Origin: Buchnera aphidicola (Meitanaphis elongallis) | Lineage (GTDB): Bacteria > Pseudomonadota > Gammaproteobacteria > Enterobacterales > Enterobacteriaceae | Direction of reading: 5' to 3' | Length of the DNA: 64,000 bases | Assembly: GCA_039830015.1 (NCBI GenBank) | Contig: CP140033.1 | Location: 558,001 to 622,000 of the forward strand | Shown: one piece after another, positions 30,210-41,416 of the stretch | Position numbering within the stretch: position 1 is the stretch's first letter | How the letters are laid out: each line of letters starts with the position of its first letter | Made by a program: the position numbers and the translations under genes | Notes under the pieces: generated by a model | Seen by the model: the letters and a program-made list of their open reading frames with translations, nothing else | What the model was told of the DNA's origin: nothing | Database searches by the model: none

Positions 30210-32135
30210 CTATTTTGAAATATCTGAAGAAAATAATCTTAAAACATCATTTACGTTACTAGTATTAGATAAATTTTTAATAACTTTATTATCATCTAAA
30301 ATTCTTGTAATATTACTTACCACCATAACATGTTCATTATTTCGAGCTGCAATACCAATTACTAAAAATGCAATGTCTTTCGGATCATTTCCAAAATGTA
30401 CGCCTTTTGGAAACTGACAAAAAATAGCTCCAGTTTTTAATATAGAATCTTTCGCTGTTATAGTACCATGAGGCAAAGCTACAGATTCTCCTAACCACGT
30501 AGACATAATTTCTTCTCGTTCTAACATCGCTTTAATGTATTCTTTTTTTACATAACCTTGTTTAACTAATTGCATACCTATAAATTTAATAGCTTCTTCC
30601 TTATTTTCAGCAGTTTGATTTAAAAATATATTTCTTTCAGTAAAACTAAATAAATTATTTATTGTTTTAGTTTCTTTTTCGTGTATCATTTCATCATTAC
30701 GTGATATCTTAAAATTATTATTAACACCATGTCTAATGAAATATTTTACTAATTTTTCATAAAAACTATTATCTAAAAAATTGTTTAAAGATAAATGTTT
30801 AAGTTTAGGACATTGCATTTTTGCTCTTTCAGTAAGATTTTTATGAGTAATAACTAAATCAGCGTTATCAGGAATAGAATCAATAGAAGAATTAACAACA
30901 ACTATACTAGCATTTAAATTTTTTAAAACATTTCTCAACATTCCTGCTCCTACTGCACTAGAACCCATACCTGCGTCACAAGCAACAACAATTTTTTTTA
31001 TTTCTGTAGAAAAATTAAAATGATTATCATTAATCCCGTGCAAACTATCATTCAATTCTAAGTTTTTATATTCACATTCTATTGGTACTGTTGCTACATT
31101 CTTTTGACATTTTTTATTAGAAATTTTTAATATTATTAAAGAAACTAAAAAAGAAACTAAAAAAGAAAATATAACTGCAGTAATATTAACAAGATACAAA
31201 CCTTTCGGAGTCATAGCTAAAATTGATATAATAGAACCTGGAGAAGCAGTTGACATTAATCCACCATTGAACAACATCAACATAAATATGTTAGACATAC
31301 CACCTAAAATTAAAGCTATAATCAATTTTGGATTAAGTAATATATAAGGAAAATATATTTCATGTATTCCACCAAAAAACTGAATAATAGCAGCATTTCT
31401 TAAAGAAAATCTAGCATCTCTATTCTTATATTCTAAAAAAAATAAAGCCATGAGTGCACCAACACCAGGTCCTGGATTAGATTCAATCAAAAAAAAGATA
31501 GATTTATTAGACACATCTACTTCTTGCATACCTAAAGAAGAAAAAATACCATGATTAATAGCATTATTTAAGAACAATATTTTTGCAGGTTCAATAAAAA
31601 TTGATATTAATGGCAAAAAATTATGTTTAATTATTACGTTAACACCATACTCTAAAATATTAGAGAACGCTTCAATAATTGGTCCTATAATAGAGAACGA
31701 CACCACTGACAATAATATTCCAATGATTCCAGCTGAAAAATTATTCACTAACATCTCAAAGCTGCTAGAAATCTTATGCTTAAACACACTATCAAATTGA
31801 TAAATAAACCACCCTCCCAACGGACCAATTATCATAGCTCCTAATAACATCGGTAAAGTAGTATTAACTATAGCTCCCATAATAGCTATACTTCCAACAA
31901 TTGCTCCTCTTTTCCCACTTATTAATCCTCCACCAGTACCAGCAATTAAAATAGGAAACAAATAAATTATCATTGGATTTATTATTTTTTCTAAATTTGT
32001 ATTTGGTATCCATCCAAAACGAAAAAACAACCCACTAATTAACCCCCATGCAATAAAAGCACTAATATTTGGCATGATCATTTTGCTTAAAAATCGACCA
32101 ATATTTTGAATTTTAACTTTTATTAACATTGACAT
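30210..32135 (-). CDS. mtlA: Mannitol-specific PTS enzyme IICBA
   Basis: The 641 residues (E. coli 637) keep all three domains. The membrane IIC part (1 to about 345) has many hydrophobic helices and the GGIHEIYFPY substrate motif. IIB has the phosphorylated cysteine in VACDAGMGSSAVGAGMLR. IIA has the phosphorylated histidine in LGESVALPHGTITAKD. It imports and phosphorylates mannitol. AAGGA lies eight bases before the ATG. With mtlD and pgi it feeds host mannitol into glycolysis. Confidence 0.97.
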   Translation of the reverse strand: MSMLIKVKIQNIGRFLSKMIMPNISAFIAWGLISGLFFRFGWIPNTNLEKIINPMIIYLFPILIAGTGGGLISGKRGAIVGSIAIMGAIVNTTLPMLLGAMIIGPLGGWFIYQFDSVFKHKISSSFEMLVNNFSAGIIGILLSVVSFSIIGPIIEAFSNILEYGVNVIIKHNFLPLISIFIEPAKILFLNNAINHGIFSSLGMQEVDVSNKSIFFLIESNPGPGVGALMALFFLEYKNRDARFSLRNAAIIQFFGGIHEIYFPYILLNPKLIIALILGGMSNIFMLMLFNGGLMSTASPGSIISILAMTPKGLYLVNITAVIFSFLVSFLVSLIILKISNKKCQKNVATVPIECEYKNLELNDSLHGINDNHFNFSTEIKKIVVACDAGMGSSAVGAGMLRNVLKNLNASIVVVNSSIDSIPDNADLVITHKNLTERAKMQCPKLKHLSLNNFLDNSFYEKLVKYFIRHGVNNNFKISRNDEMIHEKETKTINNLFSFTERNIFLNQTAENKEEAIKFIGMQLVKQGYVKKEYIKAMLEREEIMSTWLGESVALPHGTITAKDSILKTGAIFCQFPKGVHFGNDPKDIAFLVIGIAARNNEHVMVVSNITRILDDNKVIKNLSNTSNVNDVLRLFSSDISK

Positions 32136-32476
32136 GCTTTTTCCTTACTTTATCAATTAAATTCACGCAATAACTATTCTTTTCTTTTTTTAAAATAAAA
32201 ATAAAACACAAAATATTAAAAATAATATATTTATACTGCTTTAATACAATACCAAAATACTAACTACTAAAATATAAAAACTAAAAAGCTAAATATGATT
32301 TTCAAATATCTCTAATATATTATTTTAATATCCTACAACTTTTAAAATGTTACACTAAAAACACTATTATAAAAAAATATATAAAATATTTATATCCAAA
32401 ATACTTCCATTTCTTCTATTAATAGCAAACTATAGAAAACAATTACAAGTTTTTATGAAATAAAAAAAGTATATAA
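32136..32476. other. Spacer between pgi and mtlA
   Basis: About 340 AT-rich bases between two minus-strand genes; it should hold the mtlA promoter. No operator-like palindrome or near-consensus promoter was recognised. Confidence 0.4.
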
Positions 32477-34126
32477 TTAAAAAAAAGATTTATAAAAATT
32501 AATTAAACCATTAGTAGATGAATCATACTTTGTTTCTCTTAAATTATTATTTAAACTAGAAGAAATAAACTTGACAAGATTTTTTCCTAACTCAACACCC
32601 CATTGATCAAAAGAAAAAATATTAAATATTACACCTTGCGTGAATACTTTATGTTCGTACAACGCAATTAATGCACCTAAATTATAAGGATCAATTTTAT
32701 GTAACAAAATAGAATTACTAGGTCTATTACCTTCAAATGTTTTATAAGGAAAAATACGGAATGATTTACACGATTTTACAATAACATCGTTCAGTTCTCT
32801 TTCTGAATTGTGGCGAAGTTTTCCAAAAGCTAAAGCTTGAGTTTGTGAAAAAAAATGAGAAAGCAATTGAACGTGATGATCTATTAACACATGATTATTA
32901 GGATGTATAGAAGCGATAAAATCACAAGGAATCAACTTAGTACCCTGATGTAACAACTGATAAAACGCATGCTGTCCATTAGTTCCTGGTTCTCCCCAAA
33001 CAATTGGTCCTGTTTGCCAACGAACAGGATGACCATTTCTATCAATATTTTTTCCATTAGACTCCATATTAGTTTGTTGTAAAAAAGCGGGAAAACGATA
33101 CATATTTTGATCATATGGCAAAATTGCTTCCGTCTCTGACAAAAAAAAATTATTATACCAAATACCAATTAAAGCTAACATAACAGGTATATTTTTATCC
33201 AAATCTGTATTTAAATAATGCTGATCCATAGCATAAGCGCCATTCAAAAGAAGTAAAAAATTATCAAAACCGATAGATAACACTATAGAAAATCCTACAG
33301 AAGACCACAATGAATAACGACCACCTACCCAATCCCAAAACGTAAATACATTATCCAATTTAATACCAAAATTAATAACATTCGTTAAATTTGTAGATAT
33401 TGCAATAAAATGTTGTTCCAAAAATTTGTTTGTATTAAAATGTTTACTCATCCATAATTTGGCAGTATTAGCATTCATAATTGTTTCTTGTGTGCTAAAC
33501 GTCTTGGATACAATCAAAAATAGAGTAGTTTCTGGACAAACTTTTTTTAATACACTAGTAATATGTGAACCATCCATGTTAGACACAAAATGTACTTTTA
33601 AATGATTTTTATAGGCACTTAATGCTTGAACTACCATAGAAGGACCTAAATCCGATCCTCCAATACCAATGTTTACTACATCAGTGATAGACTTACCTGT
33701 ACATCCTTTCCAAGTTCCATCAATAATTAACGTTGAAAAAAACTTCATTTTATTCAACATATAACTTATGTCAACCATTATATTTTTTTTATTATAAAAA
33801 ATGGGAACATTACTAATATTTCTTAATGCTGTATGCAGTACAGGACGATCTTCAGTACAATTAATATTTTTCCCATCAAACATGGATTGAATTGCATCAA
33901 TTAAGTTAACTTCTTTTGCTAACATCAATAGCTTTGCAATAGTATTGCTAGTAATTCTATTTTTAGAAAAGTCTACTAATATTTTATTATTAAAATTTAT
34001 AGAAAATTTACTAAATCTATTTTCATCTTGATGAAATAAATCTCTCATATGCACATCTTTTATTTCACGAAAATGTTGTTCCAAATCTTTCCATGCATTT
34101 GTATTAATAGGATTAATATTTTTCAT
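32477..34126 (-). CDS. pgi: Glucose-6-phosphate isomerase
   Basis: Using the ATG at 34126 ([19 protein letters not shown]), which has GGAG six bases upstream, gives 549 residues, the same as E. coli. An ATG four codons earlier overlaps that site. It interconverts glucose-6- and fructose-6-phosphate. Motifs seen are [14 protein letters not shown], the SIS-domain [13 protein letters not shown], the [11 protein letters not shown] signature and the C-terminal [12 protein letters not shown]. Confidence 0.97.
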   Translation of the reverse strand: MKNINPINTNAWKDLEQHFREIKDVHMRDLFHQDENRFSKFSINFNNKILVDFSKNRITSNTIAKLLMLAKEVNLIDAIQSMFDGKNINCTEDRPVLHTALRNISNVPIFYNKKNIMVDISYMLNKMKFFSTLIIDGTWKGCTGKSITDVVNIGIGGSDLGPSMVVQALSAYKNHLKVHFVSNMDGSHITSVLKKVCPETTLFLIVSKTFSTQETIMNANTAKLWMSKHFNTNKFLEQHFIAISTNLTNVINFGIKLDNVFTFWDWVGGRYSLWSSVGFSIVLSIGFDNFLLLLNGAYAMDQHYLNTDLDKNIPVMLALIGIWYNNFFLSETEAILPYDQNMYRFPAFLQQTNMESNGKNIDRNGHPVRWQTGPIVWGEPGTNGQHAFYQLLHQGTKLIPCDFIASIHPNNHVLIDHHVQLLSHFFSQTQALAFGKLRHNSERELNDVIVKSCKSFRIFPYKTFEGNRPSNSILLHKIDPYNLGALIALYEHKVFTQGVIFNIFSFDQWGVELGKNLVKFISSSLNNNLRETKYDSSTNGLINFYKSFF

Positions 34127-34880
34127 AAAAACTCCCATAATATTAAGACTAAAAAATATTTTTATATTATAAATAGTATTATATTAAAAACATTTTTAAC
34201 GAAAACTATAAAATTTTTATTAACCCAATATATTATTTTATATTGCATATTAGTTTTTAAATCATGTTTATAAGTTATATAATTATAAACGTTATTTATT
34301 TATAATGAGTCAATAGTTCATTTTTGACTAAAATACACTAAGTGATAATCCTATATAAATATGTAATATCATTATCTGTTCTCTTTAAATGATTATATAT
34401 TAATCTTTTTAAATATTAATTATAAAAATATTAAATATCATCAAACACATATCACACATAACTACATTAAATTTAAATTATTCGAATACTCAAACTAAAA
34501 AGTTTATTTTAAAACATATTAAGCTAATATATATAGCAGTTGCCTACTTTTATTGAAAAAACACTAAAATATTTTAAATAAAGTTAAAAAACTAATTACT
34601 AATCCATAAAATATTAACAAATTAAATAAAATACCAATAAATATAATTTAATGCTCAAAAAAAGCTCAAGTCTTAACTACGATATTTAATCTAACACAAA
34701 TTATAAATTTATGTTTATTACAAATAAAGAACTACTATTTTCTATACAGCATGTAAAAAATAACTAAAATCATTTTAACTAAAAAACTAACACAATTAGT
34801 AAATATTTATATTTTAAATTAGTTAACAAAATTATATTAAAAAGTTTAAAATAAATTATTACTTATCATACGCAAGCACA
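34127..34880. other. Gene-free divergent spacer between pgi and orn
   Basis: About 750 AT-rich bases. In E. coli rsgA lies divergently beside orn, and no rsgA remnant can be read here. Only weak short inverted repeats are seen (for example GTTTATAA and its complement at 34266-34290). Confidence 0.5.
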
Positions 34881-35425
34881 ATGAATACCAACAAAAATCG
34901 TTTAATATGGATCGATTTAGAAATGACAGGACTAAATCCAAACAAACATAAAATTATCGAAATTGCTACACTAATAACTAACACTAACTTAGAAATTCTG
35001 TCTACTGGGCCAGTAATAGCTATTAACCAAAAATATGCTCAACTGAATTTGATGAACAAATGGAATTACAATACTCACAATAAAAACGGACTCATTCAAC
35101 GGATCAAAAAAAGTCTATATAATGAACAACTAGCCGAAGCTGAAACTATTTCTTTCTTAAAACATTGGGTTCCAAAAAATGTATCCCCCATGTGCGGAAA
35201 TACTATTAGTAAAGATAGACAATTCCTATTTAAATACATGCCATCCTTAGAAAGATACTTTCACTATAGACAAATAGATGTTAGTACAATAAAAGAACTA
35301 GCTATACGTTGGAACTACAAATTATATCAAAAACTAAAAAAAAAAATTGTCATCAAGCATTAAACGATTTATACGAATCAGTATATGAACTAAAATATTA
35401 TCGAAAATTTTTCTTTAAATTTTAA
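34881..35425 (+). pseudogene. orn: Oligoribonuclease, one-base frameshift in an A11 run (possibly rescued)
   Basis: Frame one gives [25 protein letters not shown] (the DEDD exonuclease Asp and Glu) through [13 protein letters not shown], then stops at 35363. Immediately before, 35336-35346 is a run of eleven A. Reading with one extra A continues into [18 protein letters not shown] and ends at 35425, matching the E. coli C-terminus ([21 protein letters not shown]) with its catalytic His and Asp. The restored product is 181 residues, exactly the E. coli length. Orn degrades di- and oligonucleotides left by RNA decay and is usually essential, so transcriptional slippage on the A run, rather than loss, is likely. 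Confidence 0.9.
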
Positions 35426-35492
35426 TTACTATATAAAATAGTATTTTTTAAAATTCTTATTATTAAAAACATTACAACTTCTCAATTAAAAC

Positions 35493-35521
35493 TTGAAATT
35501 TCTTAAACTATATAATATAAT
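35493..35521 (+). promoter_or_regulatory. Promoter of tRNA-Gly
   Basis: TTGAAA (35493-35498), 17 bases, then a perfect TATAAT (35516-35521), ending ten bases before the mature tRNA. This is one of the best sigma-70 promoters in the window. Confidence 0.8.
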
Positions 35522-35531
35522 TCAGTTTAAT

Positions 35532-35604
<73 letters not shown>

Positions 35605-35781
35605 TTTTTTAAAATAAAATATAATGACTTCTAACTTATAGGAAAAATAATTAAAAAATAAAACCATAAATTATTTAACCTTACATATCATTTTACTTAT
35701 TAATCATTTACGTTATTAAAATACATATTTCATTTATGTTACTTTATAATTTTTAATTCTAACTAAAATTTAGGAAAATAT

Positions 35782-36811
35782 ATGCTAAATTATATTTTTT
35801 TTACAGTATTTTTGTTATCTAACTTTATATATTCAAATGTTTTACTAGCTTCATCAAATAATGCATTAACGAATCATATAAAACATAATAGTCACATATA
35901 TAAATTTAAAAAAATTAACAAAAATAAACTATACAATTATAACTTTTTTAAAATGTTTCAAAAAACCTTTCCAAAATAAACACAATACCATAAAAAATTA
36001 TTTTCAATTTAAAAATTTAATATTCACTCATCCATATCTAAACCATAAATATTACAAAAAAAATAATGTCCCCACAAAACATACTATTACAAAAGTAAGA
36101 AAAATTGTTGTAGCCATAGATGCTGGACATGGAGGTAAAGATCCAGGAGCTATTGGAATTAGTCACACCCAAGAAAAAAATATCACTTTTTCAATTTCTA
36201 AAAGACTAAAACATAAATTAAATAAATCAACATTATTTAAAGTTATAATGATAAGAAATGGAAACTACTATTTATCTATTTCAAAACGAACTAAAATAGC
36301 AAAAAAAAATAATGTAAACGTACTAATTTCTATTCATGCTAACTCGTCAAAAAATTCAAAAATATTTGGATTATCCACATGGGTAATATCAAAAAAAAGA
36401 ATTAATTCTGAAATCAATAATCTATCGAAAAGTAATAATATCATCTATAATATAAAAGCATTAAAAAATAACAAAAAACATGTACTTAAAAAAAAGATTG
36501 ATTTATACCTAAAGTTAGATACTTTAAAATTAAGATTCAAACGTGTTCAAAAAACAGGATACATACTAGCAAAAAACATCATAAAAGAACTAAAAAATAC
36601 TAACTCTATATATCAAATTAATCCTAAATGTGCTAACTTTGGAATACTAAAATCACCTTATTTTCCATCCATATTAATAGAAACTGGATTTATTAGTAAC
36701 AAATTAGAAGAAAAAAAATTAAATAATGCACTTTATCAAAAAAAATTAGTAAACTCTATATATCTTGGATTAAAGAAATATTATTTTAAACACCATACTA
36801 AAACTAAATAA
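35782..36811 (+). pseudogene. amiB: N-acetylmuramoyl-L-alanine amidase, frameshifted and lacking the AMIN domain
   Basis: Frame one (35782-35979) encodes a signal peptide (MLNYIFFTVFLLSNFIY...LLASS) and about 40 more residues, then stops. The next frame is open across the same stretch and carries a complete Amidase_3 domain from about 36101: zinc ligands in AIDAGHGGKDPGA, Glu in QEKNITFSISKRL, His in LISIHANSS, and the catalytic Glu in LIETGFISN. A net loss of one base joins them to 342 residues; A7 (35908-35914), T6 (35944-35949) or A6 (35960-35965) are candidate sites. The AMIN septum-targeting domain of E. coli AmiB is missing. It would split daughter-cell peptidoglycan in the periplasm. 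The neighbour order orn-tRNA-Gly-amiB follows E. coli. Confidence 0.82.
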
Positions 36812-36882
36812 TAATTTTAAAACACACAATATAAAAATTATCAATAAAGAAATGAAAACATTCTAACATAAAGTTTATATTT

Positions 36883-36909
36883 AAAATAAAATAACCTCTA
36901 TTTTATTTT
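36883..36909. terminator. Bidirectional hairpin between amiB and rpmE
   Basis: 11-bp A/T-only arms (36883-36893 and 36899-36909) with a 5-base loop, between convergent genes and followed by T-rich or A-rich tracts on each side. Confidence 0.5.
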
Positions 36910-36913
36910 CTCT

Positions 36914-37120
36914 TTACAATTTCATTTCAAATTTTTTATTAAATTTTTCGATACGACCACCTGTATCCGCTATTCTCTGCTTTCCAGTATAAAAGGGGTG
37001 ACATTTAGAACACACATCAATACTTATATCTTTACATAAAGTAGAAAAAATTTTAACTAAATTCCCACAAGAACAAATAACCGATATTTCAGAATAATTA
37101 GGATGAATATTTTTTTTCAT
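36914..37120 (-). CDS. rpmE: 50S ribosomal protein L31
   Basis: The 68 residues (E. coli 70) read [20 protein letters not shown] and keep the zinc-binding cysteines in CSCG and CSKCH, the HPFYTGKQR motif and a [11 protein letters not shown] tail. In E. coli it begins the rpmE-priA-cytR-ftsN-hslV-hslU neighbourhood; here priA and cytR are gone. Confidence 0.98.
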   Translation of the reverse strand: MKKNIHPNYSEISVICSCGNLVKIFSTLCKDISIDVCSKCHPFYTGKQRIADTGGRIEKFNKKFEMKL

Positions 37121-37404
37121 ATGTCCCTTCTAACATAATATATTAACTAATAATTAAAATTATATAAACGTTTTAAAAATAATTAAGAATTATAATAACA
37201 TTACAATAACATTAAAAATAGAAAGTAAAAAATTGTTTTTTTTTAAACAAATAAATATACTGTCTACATGTTAAAATTATTAAAATAATTAATAATATTT
37301 TGCACTAAAAAATCAGAAAAACATTGTTTTATACATATGATTCATTTTATATCTATTATTATCAAAAATAAAAAAATTAAAACTACATACAAGAACATTT
37401 ACAC

Positions 37405-37681
37405 ATGATTAATAAAAATTTTCTGTTCTACAAAAATTTCAAATATACCCTTGGTAGGAATAAACATACTAAATATAATAATATCATCATAATTGTTATG
37501 TTAACATTTATTATAATACTATCACTTACAATATCGATTAACACGTTATCTAAAAAAAAAATCTTATGATCGTACTAATTGTTTAAAATCTATGACATTA
37601 AAAACAGAACCAATTAATAAAATTCTAAGAATACCAAAAGAAAAATGGAAATATATACATGAACTAAAAAATGAAATATAA
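37405..37681 (+). pseudogene. ftsN: Minimal FtsN (membrane anchor plus essential E peptide), frameshifted at an A10 run
   Basis: Frame one from ATG 37405 gives a basic cytoplasmic start, a transmembrane helix (IIIIVMLTFIIILSLTI) and stops at 37569. The run of ten A at 37552-37561 lies just before. With one A fewer, reading continues to 37681 and ends in PKEKWKYIHELKNEI, which matches the E. coli FtsN essential peptide (PEERWRYIKELESRQ), including the Trp, Tyr and Leu known to be needed for divisome activation. The joined product is only 91 residues against 319 in E. coli; the linker and SPOR domain are absent. Its place directly before hslVU is the E. coli position of ftsN. Whether slippage restores the frame is unknown. 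Confidence 0.8.
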
Positions 37682-37975
37682 ATATGCCATCTCTTTTAAA
37701 ATATAATAGAAATACTTTCATATGTAACGCTCTTTTGTATAACACAACATATTTCTGAAACATTATATCAAACGTTAACTATTTATTAATGTTTAAAAAT
37801 TATTTAATAAATTTGGACATAATCGATTAAAATATTAAAAATCAAAAAATATTCTACTACATATAATTATAAAAACAACAAACTACTAAAAAATTAATTA
37901 TTTGTACGCTATGTAAAACAAAATTAGTTGTTCAAATTTTAAATATTTTAAAATTCACATAAGGAATTATATTTT

Positions 37976-38506
37976 ATGACGACAATTCTTAGTGTACGTC
38001 TTAAAAAAACAGTAGTTATTGGAGGAGATGGGCAAGCAACATTCGGAAATACTATTATTAAAAGTAACGTTAGAAAAGTAAGAACACTATACCATAACAA
38101 AGTAATTGCAGGATTTGCTGGAGGAACAGCAGATGCATTTACACTATTTGAATTATTTGAAAAAAAATTATTAATGTATCAAGGACACCTACAAAGAGCA
38201 GCAATTGAATTAGCGAAAGATTGGAGAACCGATAAAATATTACGTAAACTTGAAGCATTATTAGCAGTAGCAGATAAAGAAAAATCACTTATTATTACAG
38301 GCAATGGGGACGTAATTCAACCAGAAAATGATCTTATGGCCATTGGTTCAGGTGGACCCTATGCACAAGCAGCAGCACAAGCAATGTTAGAAAATACGTC
38401 TCTTACTGCAATACAAATTGTAAAAATAGCACTTAAAATTACTGCTGGTATTTGTATATACACCAATAATATTTTCACTATTAAAGAGCTAAACTCAGAA
38501 AAGTAA
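37976..38506 (+). CDS. hslV: HslV protease subunit
   Basis: The 176 residues equal the E. coli length. After removal of Met the catalytic Thr1 is exposed (MTTILSVRL), and [49 protein letters not shown] and [14 protein letters not shown] are conserved. It is the proteasome-like peptidase of the HslUV machine. AAGGA precedes the ATG. No clear sigma-32 promoter was found upstream. Confidence 0.98.
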   Translation: MTTILSVRLKKTVVIGGDGQATFGNTIIKSNVRKVRTLYHNKVIAGFAGGTADAFTLFELFEKKLLMYQGHLQRAAIELAKDWRTDKILRKLEALLAVADKEKSLIITGNGDVIQPENDLMAIGSGGPYAQAAAQAMLENTSLTAIQIVKIALKITAGICIYTNNIFTIKELNSEK

Positions 38507-38519
38507 GGAACTAACCTTT

Positions 38520-39854
38520 ATGTCAGACATGACTCCTCGCGAAATAGTCAAAGAGCTCAATCGATTTATAATCGGCCAAGAAAAAGCAAAACGCGCTGTA
38601 GCTATTGCTTTACGAAATCGCTGGCGTCGTATGAAATTAAATAAAGAACTAAGGTCCGAAATAACACCAAAAAATATTCTTATGATAGGTCCAACAGGAG
38701 TAGGAAAAACAGAAATCGCTAGACGCTTAGCTACATTAGCTAATGCTCCTTTCATTAAAGTAGAAGCAACAAAATTTACAGAAATAGGATATGTAGGAAA
38801 AGAAGTAGATTCAATCATTAGAGATTTAACAGACCTAGCTATAAAAATGATACGTAATCAGGCTTTTAAAAAAAATAAAAACAAAGCAAAAGAAATGGCC
38901 GAAGAAAGAATCCTAAATGTTTTAGTTCCTACTATAGAAAAAAAATGGAAAGAATCAGATATTTCCAATAAACCCATTGCAGCTATTCAATTATTTAGAA
39001 AAAAATTACGAGAAGGGCAACTAGATGAAAAAGAAATTGAAATCAATGTTTCTGCGACACCTATGGGAGTAGAAATTATGGCTCCTCCAGGAATGGAAGA
39101 ACTAACTAATCAATTACAATCACTATTTCAAAATTTAGGAGGACGCAAAAAAAATATAAAAAAGTTAAAAATTAAAGATGCAATGAAATTATTAATAGAA
39201 GAAGAATCAACTAAATTAGTTAACTTAGAAGCACTTAAAAAAGAAGCTATTTATGCAGTAGAACAACATGGAATCGTATTTATTGATGAAATTGACAAAA
39301 TATGCAGAAATAGAGGATCAACTGGGCCTGATGTATCACGAGAAGGAGTACAAAGAGACTTATTACCATTAATTGAAGGTTGTACAATTTCTACTAAACA
39401 TGGAATGGTGAGAACAGATCATATTTTATTTATTGCATCAGGAGCATTTCAAATTTCTACTCCTTCGGACTTAATACCAGAACTACAAGGACGTCTTCCT
39501 ATAAAAGTAGAATTACAAGCATTAACGATTGACGACTTTGAATTAATCTTAACAGAACCCAAAGCATCAATAACTGTACAATATAAAGCTTTAATGCAAA
39601 CAGAAAAAGTTCAAATTAATTTTACTAAAGAAGGTATTCGTCATATTGCTGAAGCAGCATGGAAAGTTAACGAATCAATAGAAAATATTGGAGCTCGTCG
39701 ATTGTACACTGTATTAGAACATTTAATGGAAGATATTTCATTTAATGCTAGCAACAACCAAGATGAACAAGTTGTTAATATAGACGAAGAATATGTAAGC
39801 AAACATTTAGACAATTTAGTTTCAAACAATGATCTTAATCGATTTATTCTATAA
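38520..39854 (+). CDS. hslU: HslU ATPase subunit
   Basis: The 444-residue AAA+ unfoldase (E. coli 443) feeds HslV. It starts [34 protein letters not shown] with Walker [10 protein letters not shown] near residue 60, the [14 protein letters not shown] pore region, an intermediate domain, Walker B IVFIDEID, and sensor motifs. The tail DLNRFIL matches the C-terminus that docks into HslV. It follows hslV by 13 bases with AAGGA upstream. Confidence 0.98.
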   Translation: MSDMTPREIVKELNRFIIGQEKAKRAVAIALRNRWRRMKLNKELRSEITPKNILMIGPTGVGKTEIARRLATLANAPFIKVEATKFTEIGYVGKEVDSIIRDLTDLAIKMIRNQAFKKNKNKAKEMAEERILNVLVPTIEKKWKESDISNKPIAAIQLFRKKLREGQLDEKEIEINVSATPMGVEIMAPPGMEELTNQLQSLFQNLGGRKKNIKKLKIKDAMKLLIEEESTKLVNLEALKKEAIYAVEQHGIVFIDEIDKICRNRGSTGPDVSREGVQRDLLPLIEGCTISTKHGMVRTDHILFIASGAFQISTPSDLIPELQGRLPIKVELQALTIDDFELILTEPKASITVQYKALMQTEKVQINFTKEGIRHIAEAAWKVNESIENIGARRLYTVLEHLMEDISFNASNNQDEQVVNIDEEYVSKHLDNLVSNNDLNRFIL

Positions 39855-39892
39855 TAACTTAAATAAATTATTTTTATATATAAAATTAATTA

Positions 39893-39923
39893 CTTTCCTA
39901 TCTTCAAAACAAAGATAGGAAAG
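39893..39923. terminator. Stem-loop after hslU
   Basis: 12-bp perfect arms (39893-39904 and 39912-39923) with a 7-base loop, 38 bases after the hslU stop and between convergent hslU and zapB. It has G-C pairs unlike most local hairpins but no long T run. Confidence 0.65.
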
Positions 39924-40073
39924 ATATTGAACTAGAAATAAAAAAATTTATTTAAAACATTACTATAATAATCCACTCGTTCTAAGTACTAAAATACTTA
40001 ACATAACATTTGTATATAATAAATCATATAAGAAATATCATCTTTAAATAATTTTTAAAATTATAAAAACAAA

Positions 40074-40313
40074 CTATATATTGTTTATTTTAATTAATAG
40101 TCCATTTAACATATCTTTCCATATATCTTTTTCTTCTTTTAGTTTTTTATTTTCTTCTTCTATTTGTATTTTACTTGATAAAATTAAATCTATTTCCTTT
40201 TTTTGATCATCATATTTTTCTTTTAACTCTTTTAGCTCTATTTGTAATAATAAAATTGTATCAATAGCTTGTTGTATCTTTTCCTCTAACTTGGAAAACG
40301 TTTCAAAAATCAT
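40074..40313 (-). CDS. zapB: Cell division protein ZapB
   Basis: The 79 residues (E. coli 81) form one continuous coiled coil, [31 protein letters not shown] and onward, rich in Glu, Lys, Leu and Ile. ZapB condenses and positions the FtsZ ring through ZapA and MatP. AAGGA lies nine bases before the ATG. It lies near hslU as in E. coli, with menA and rraA missing between. Confidence 0.95.
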   Translation of the reverse strand: MIFETFSKLEEKIQQAIDTILLLQIELKELKEKYDDQKKEIDLILSSKIQIEEENKKLKEEKDIWKDMLNGLLIKINNI

Positions 40314-40835
40314 CTACTTATTTCCTTATCGATAATTCTATAATACTTACTTCTTATATTGAAAACTTTATTACATTTTATAATATTACATGACAACACT
40401 AGATATTTTACATTTCAATATAATATTATTGCTATAAATATCTATAACCTTCAAAATTATCTAAATTAAAAATTATATAACAAAATAAAAATCATAAATA
40501 TAAAAAATTATAAATTTTTATTACTAAAACTATTAAAAATTACTATTGCATAAAAAATAAAAATAATTGTTAATAATCTATGTAATTAAATAATATTTAA
40601 CATATATATTGTACCAATCGTTTAAAAGTTCTATATAAGTGTATTCTAACTACACAAAACTCAAATTTTTTGATATAAAATCAATTCACTTATGTTAAAA
40701 TACATAACACATATAAAAACTTTAAGAACAAAAAATTTGATACATTACTAATTATCAATCATAATATTAAATTTAAAACATGTAGTTTTTTATAATTAAC
40801 TGGTATTAAAATTTTTTAAAAAAATTTTAATAAAT
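40314..40835. other. Spacer between zapB and the trpG end
   Basis: About 520 AT-rich bases where E. coli has glpF, glpK and glpX. No remnant of these is visible. It marks one junction of the chromosomal trpEG insertion. Confidence 0.45.
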
Positions 40836-41414
40836 TTATTCTGAAATCCACGCTATAGTTTTTTTTAAAAGTTCTGTACCTCGAGTCGTTAATATAGATT
40901 CAGGATGAAACTGAAAACCACAAATTTTTTCATTATTATTACGTACAGCCATAACCATATCATTGTAGTAAGCATTTACAGTCAATACATTAGGAATATT
41001 ACTACAAACAAGAGAATGATACCGTGCTACAGAAAAAGGATTTGAAACACCAGAGAACATGGCTTTTCCATCATGCTTAATCAAAGAAGATTTCCCGTGC
41101 AATATTTCTTCAGCATATATTACATCTCCACCATACATTTTTACAATAGCTTGATGCCCCAAACAAATACCAATAATAGGTATCTTACCACGCATTATTT
41201 TTAACAATTTTGGCATACAACCTGCATAATCAGGATTTCCTGGACCAGGAGATAATATTAAAATAGGATTATACATTCGAAAAATTTTCTTTAAAATAAC
41301 TTCAACTGAAGTTGTATTACGATAAATACAAACGTTATGATCATTAGTGCGAAGTTGATCAACCAAATTATAAGTAAACGAATCAACATTATCTAACAAA
41401 AGTATATCATTCAT
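40836..41414 (-). CDS. trpG: Anthranilate synthase glutamine amidotransferase subunit
   Basis: The 192-residue class I amidotransferase starts [19 protein letters not shown] and has the nucleophile in GICLGHQAI and the catalytic His-Glu in [10 protein letters not shown]. It supplies ammonia to TrpE. It is a stand-alone TrpG, not the TrpGD fusion of E. coli. It begins two bases after the trpE stop, so the two are coupled. Confidence 0.97.
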   Translation of the reverse strand: MNDILLLDNVDSFTYNLVDQLRTNDHNVCIYRNTTSVEVILKKIFRMYNPILILSPGPGNPDYAGCMPKLLKIMRGKIPIIGICLGHQAIVKMYGGDVIYAEEILHGKSSLIKHDGKAMFSGVSNPFSVARYHSLVCSNIPNVLTVNAYYNDMVMAVRNNNEKICGFQFHPESILTTRGTELLKKTIAWISE

Positions 41415-41416
41415 TA

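Noticed and set aside
34049..34273. Short open frame overlapping the start of pgi on the opposite strand
   Set aside because: It reads mostly through AT-rich spacer, has no ribosome site and overlaps conserved pgi codons.
36248..36811. A separate 187-residue amidase gene starting at ATG 36248
   Set aside because: That start would omit the first zinc-ligand motif DAGHGG, which lies upstream in the same frame; it belongs to the frameshifted amiB.
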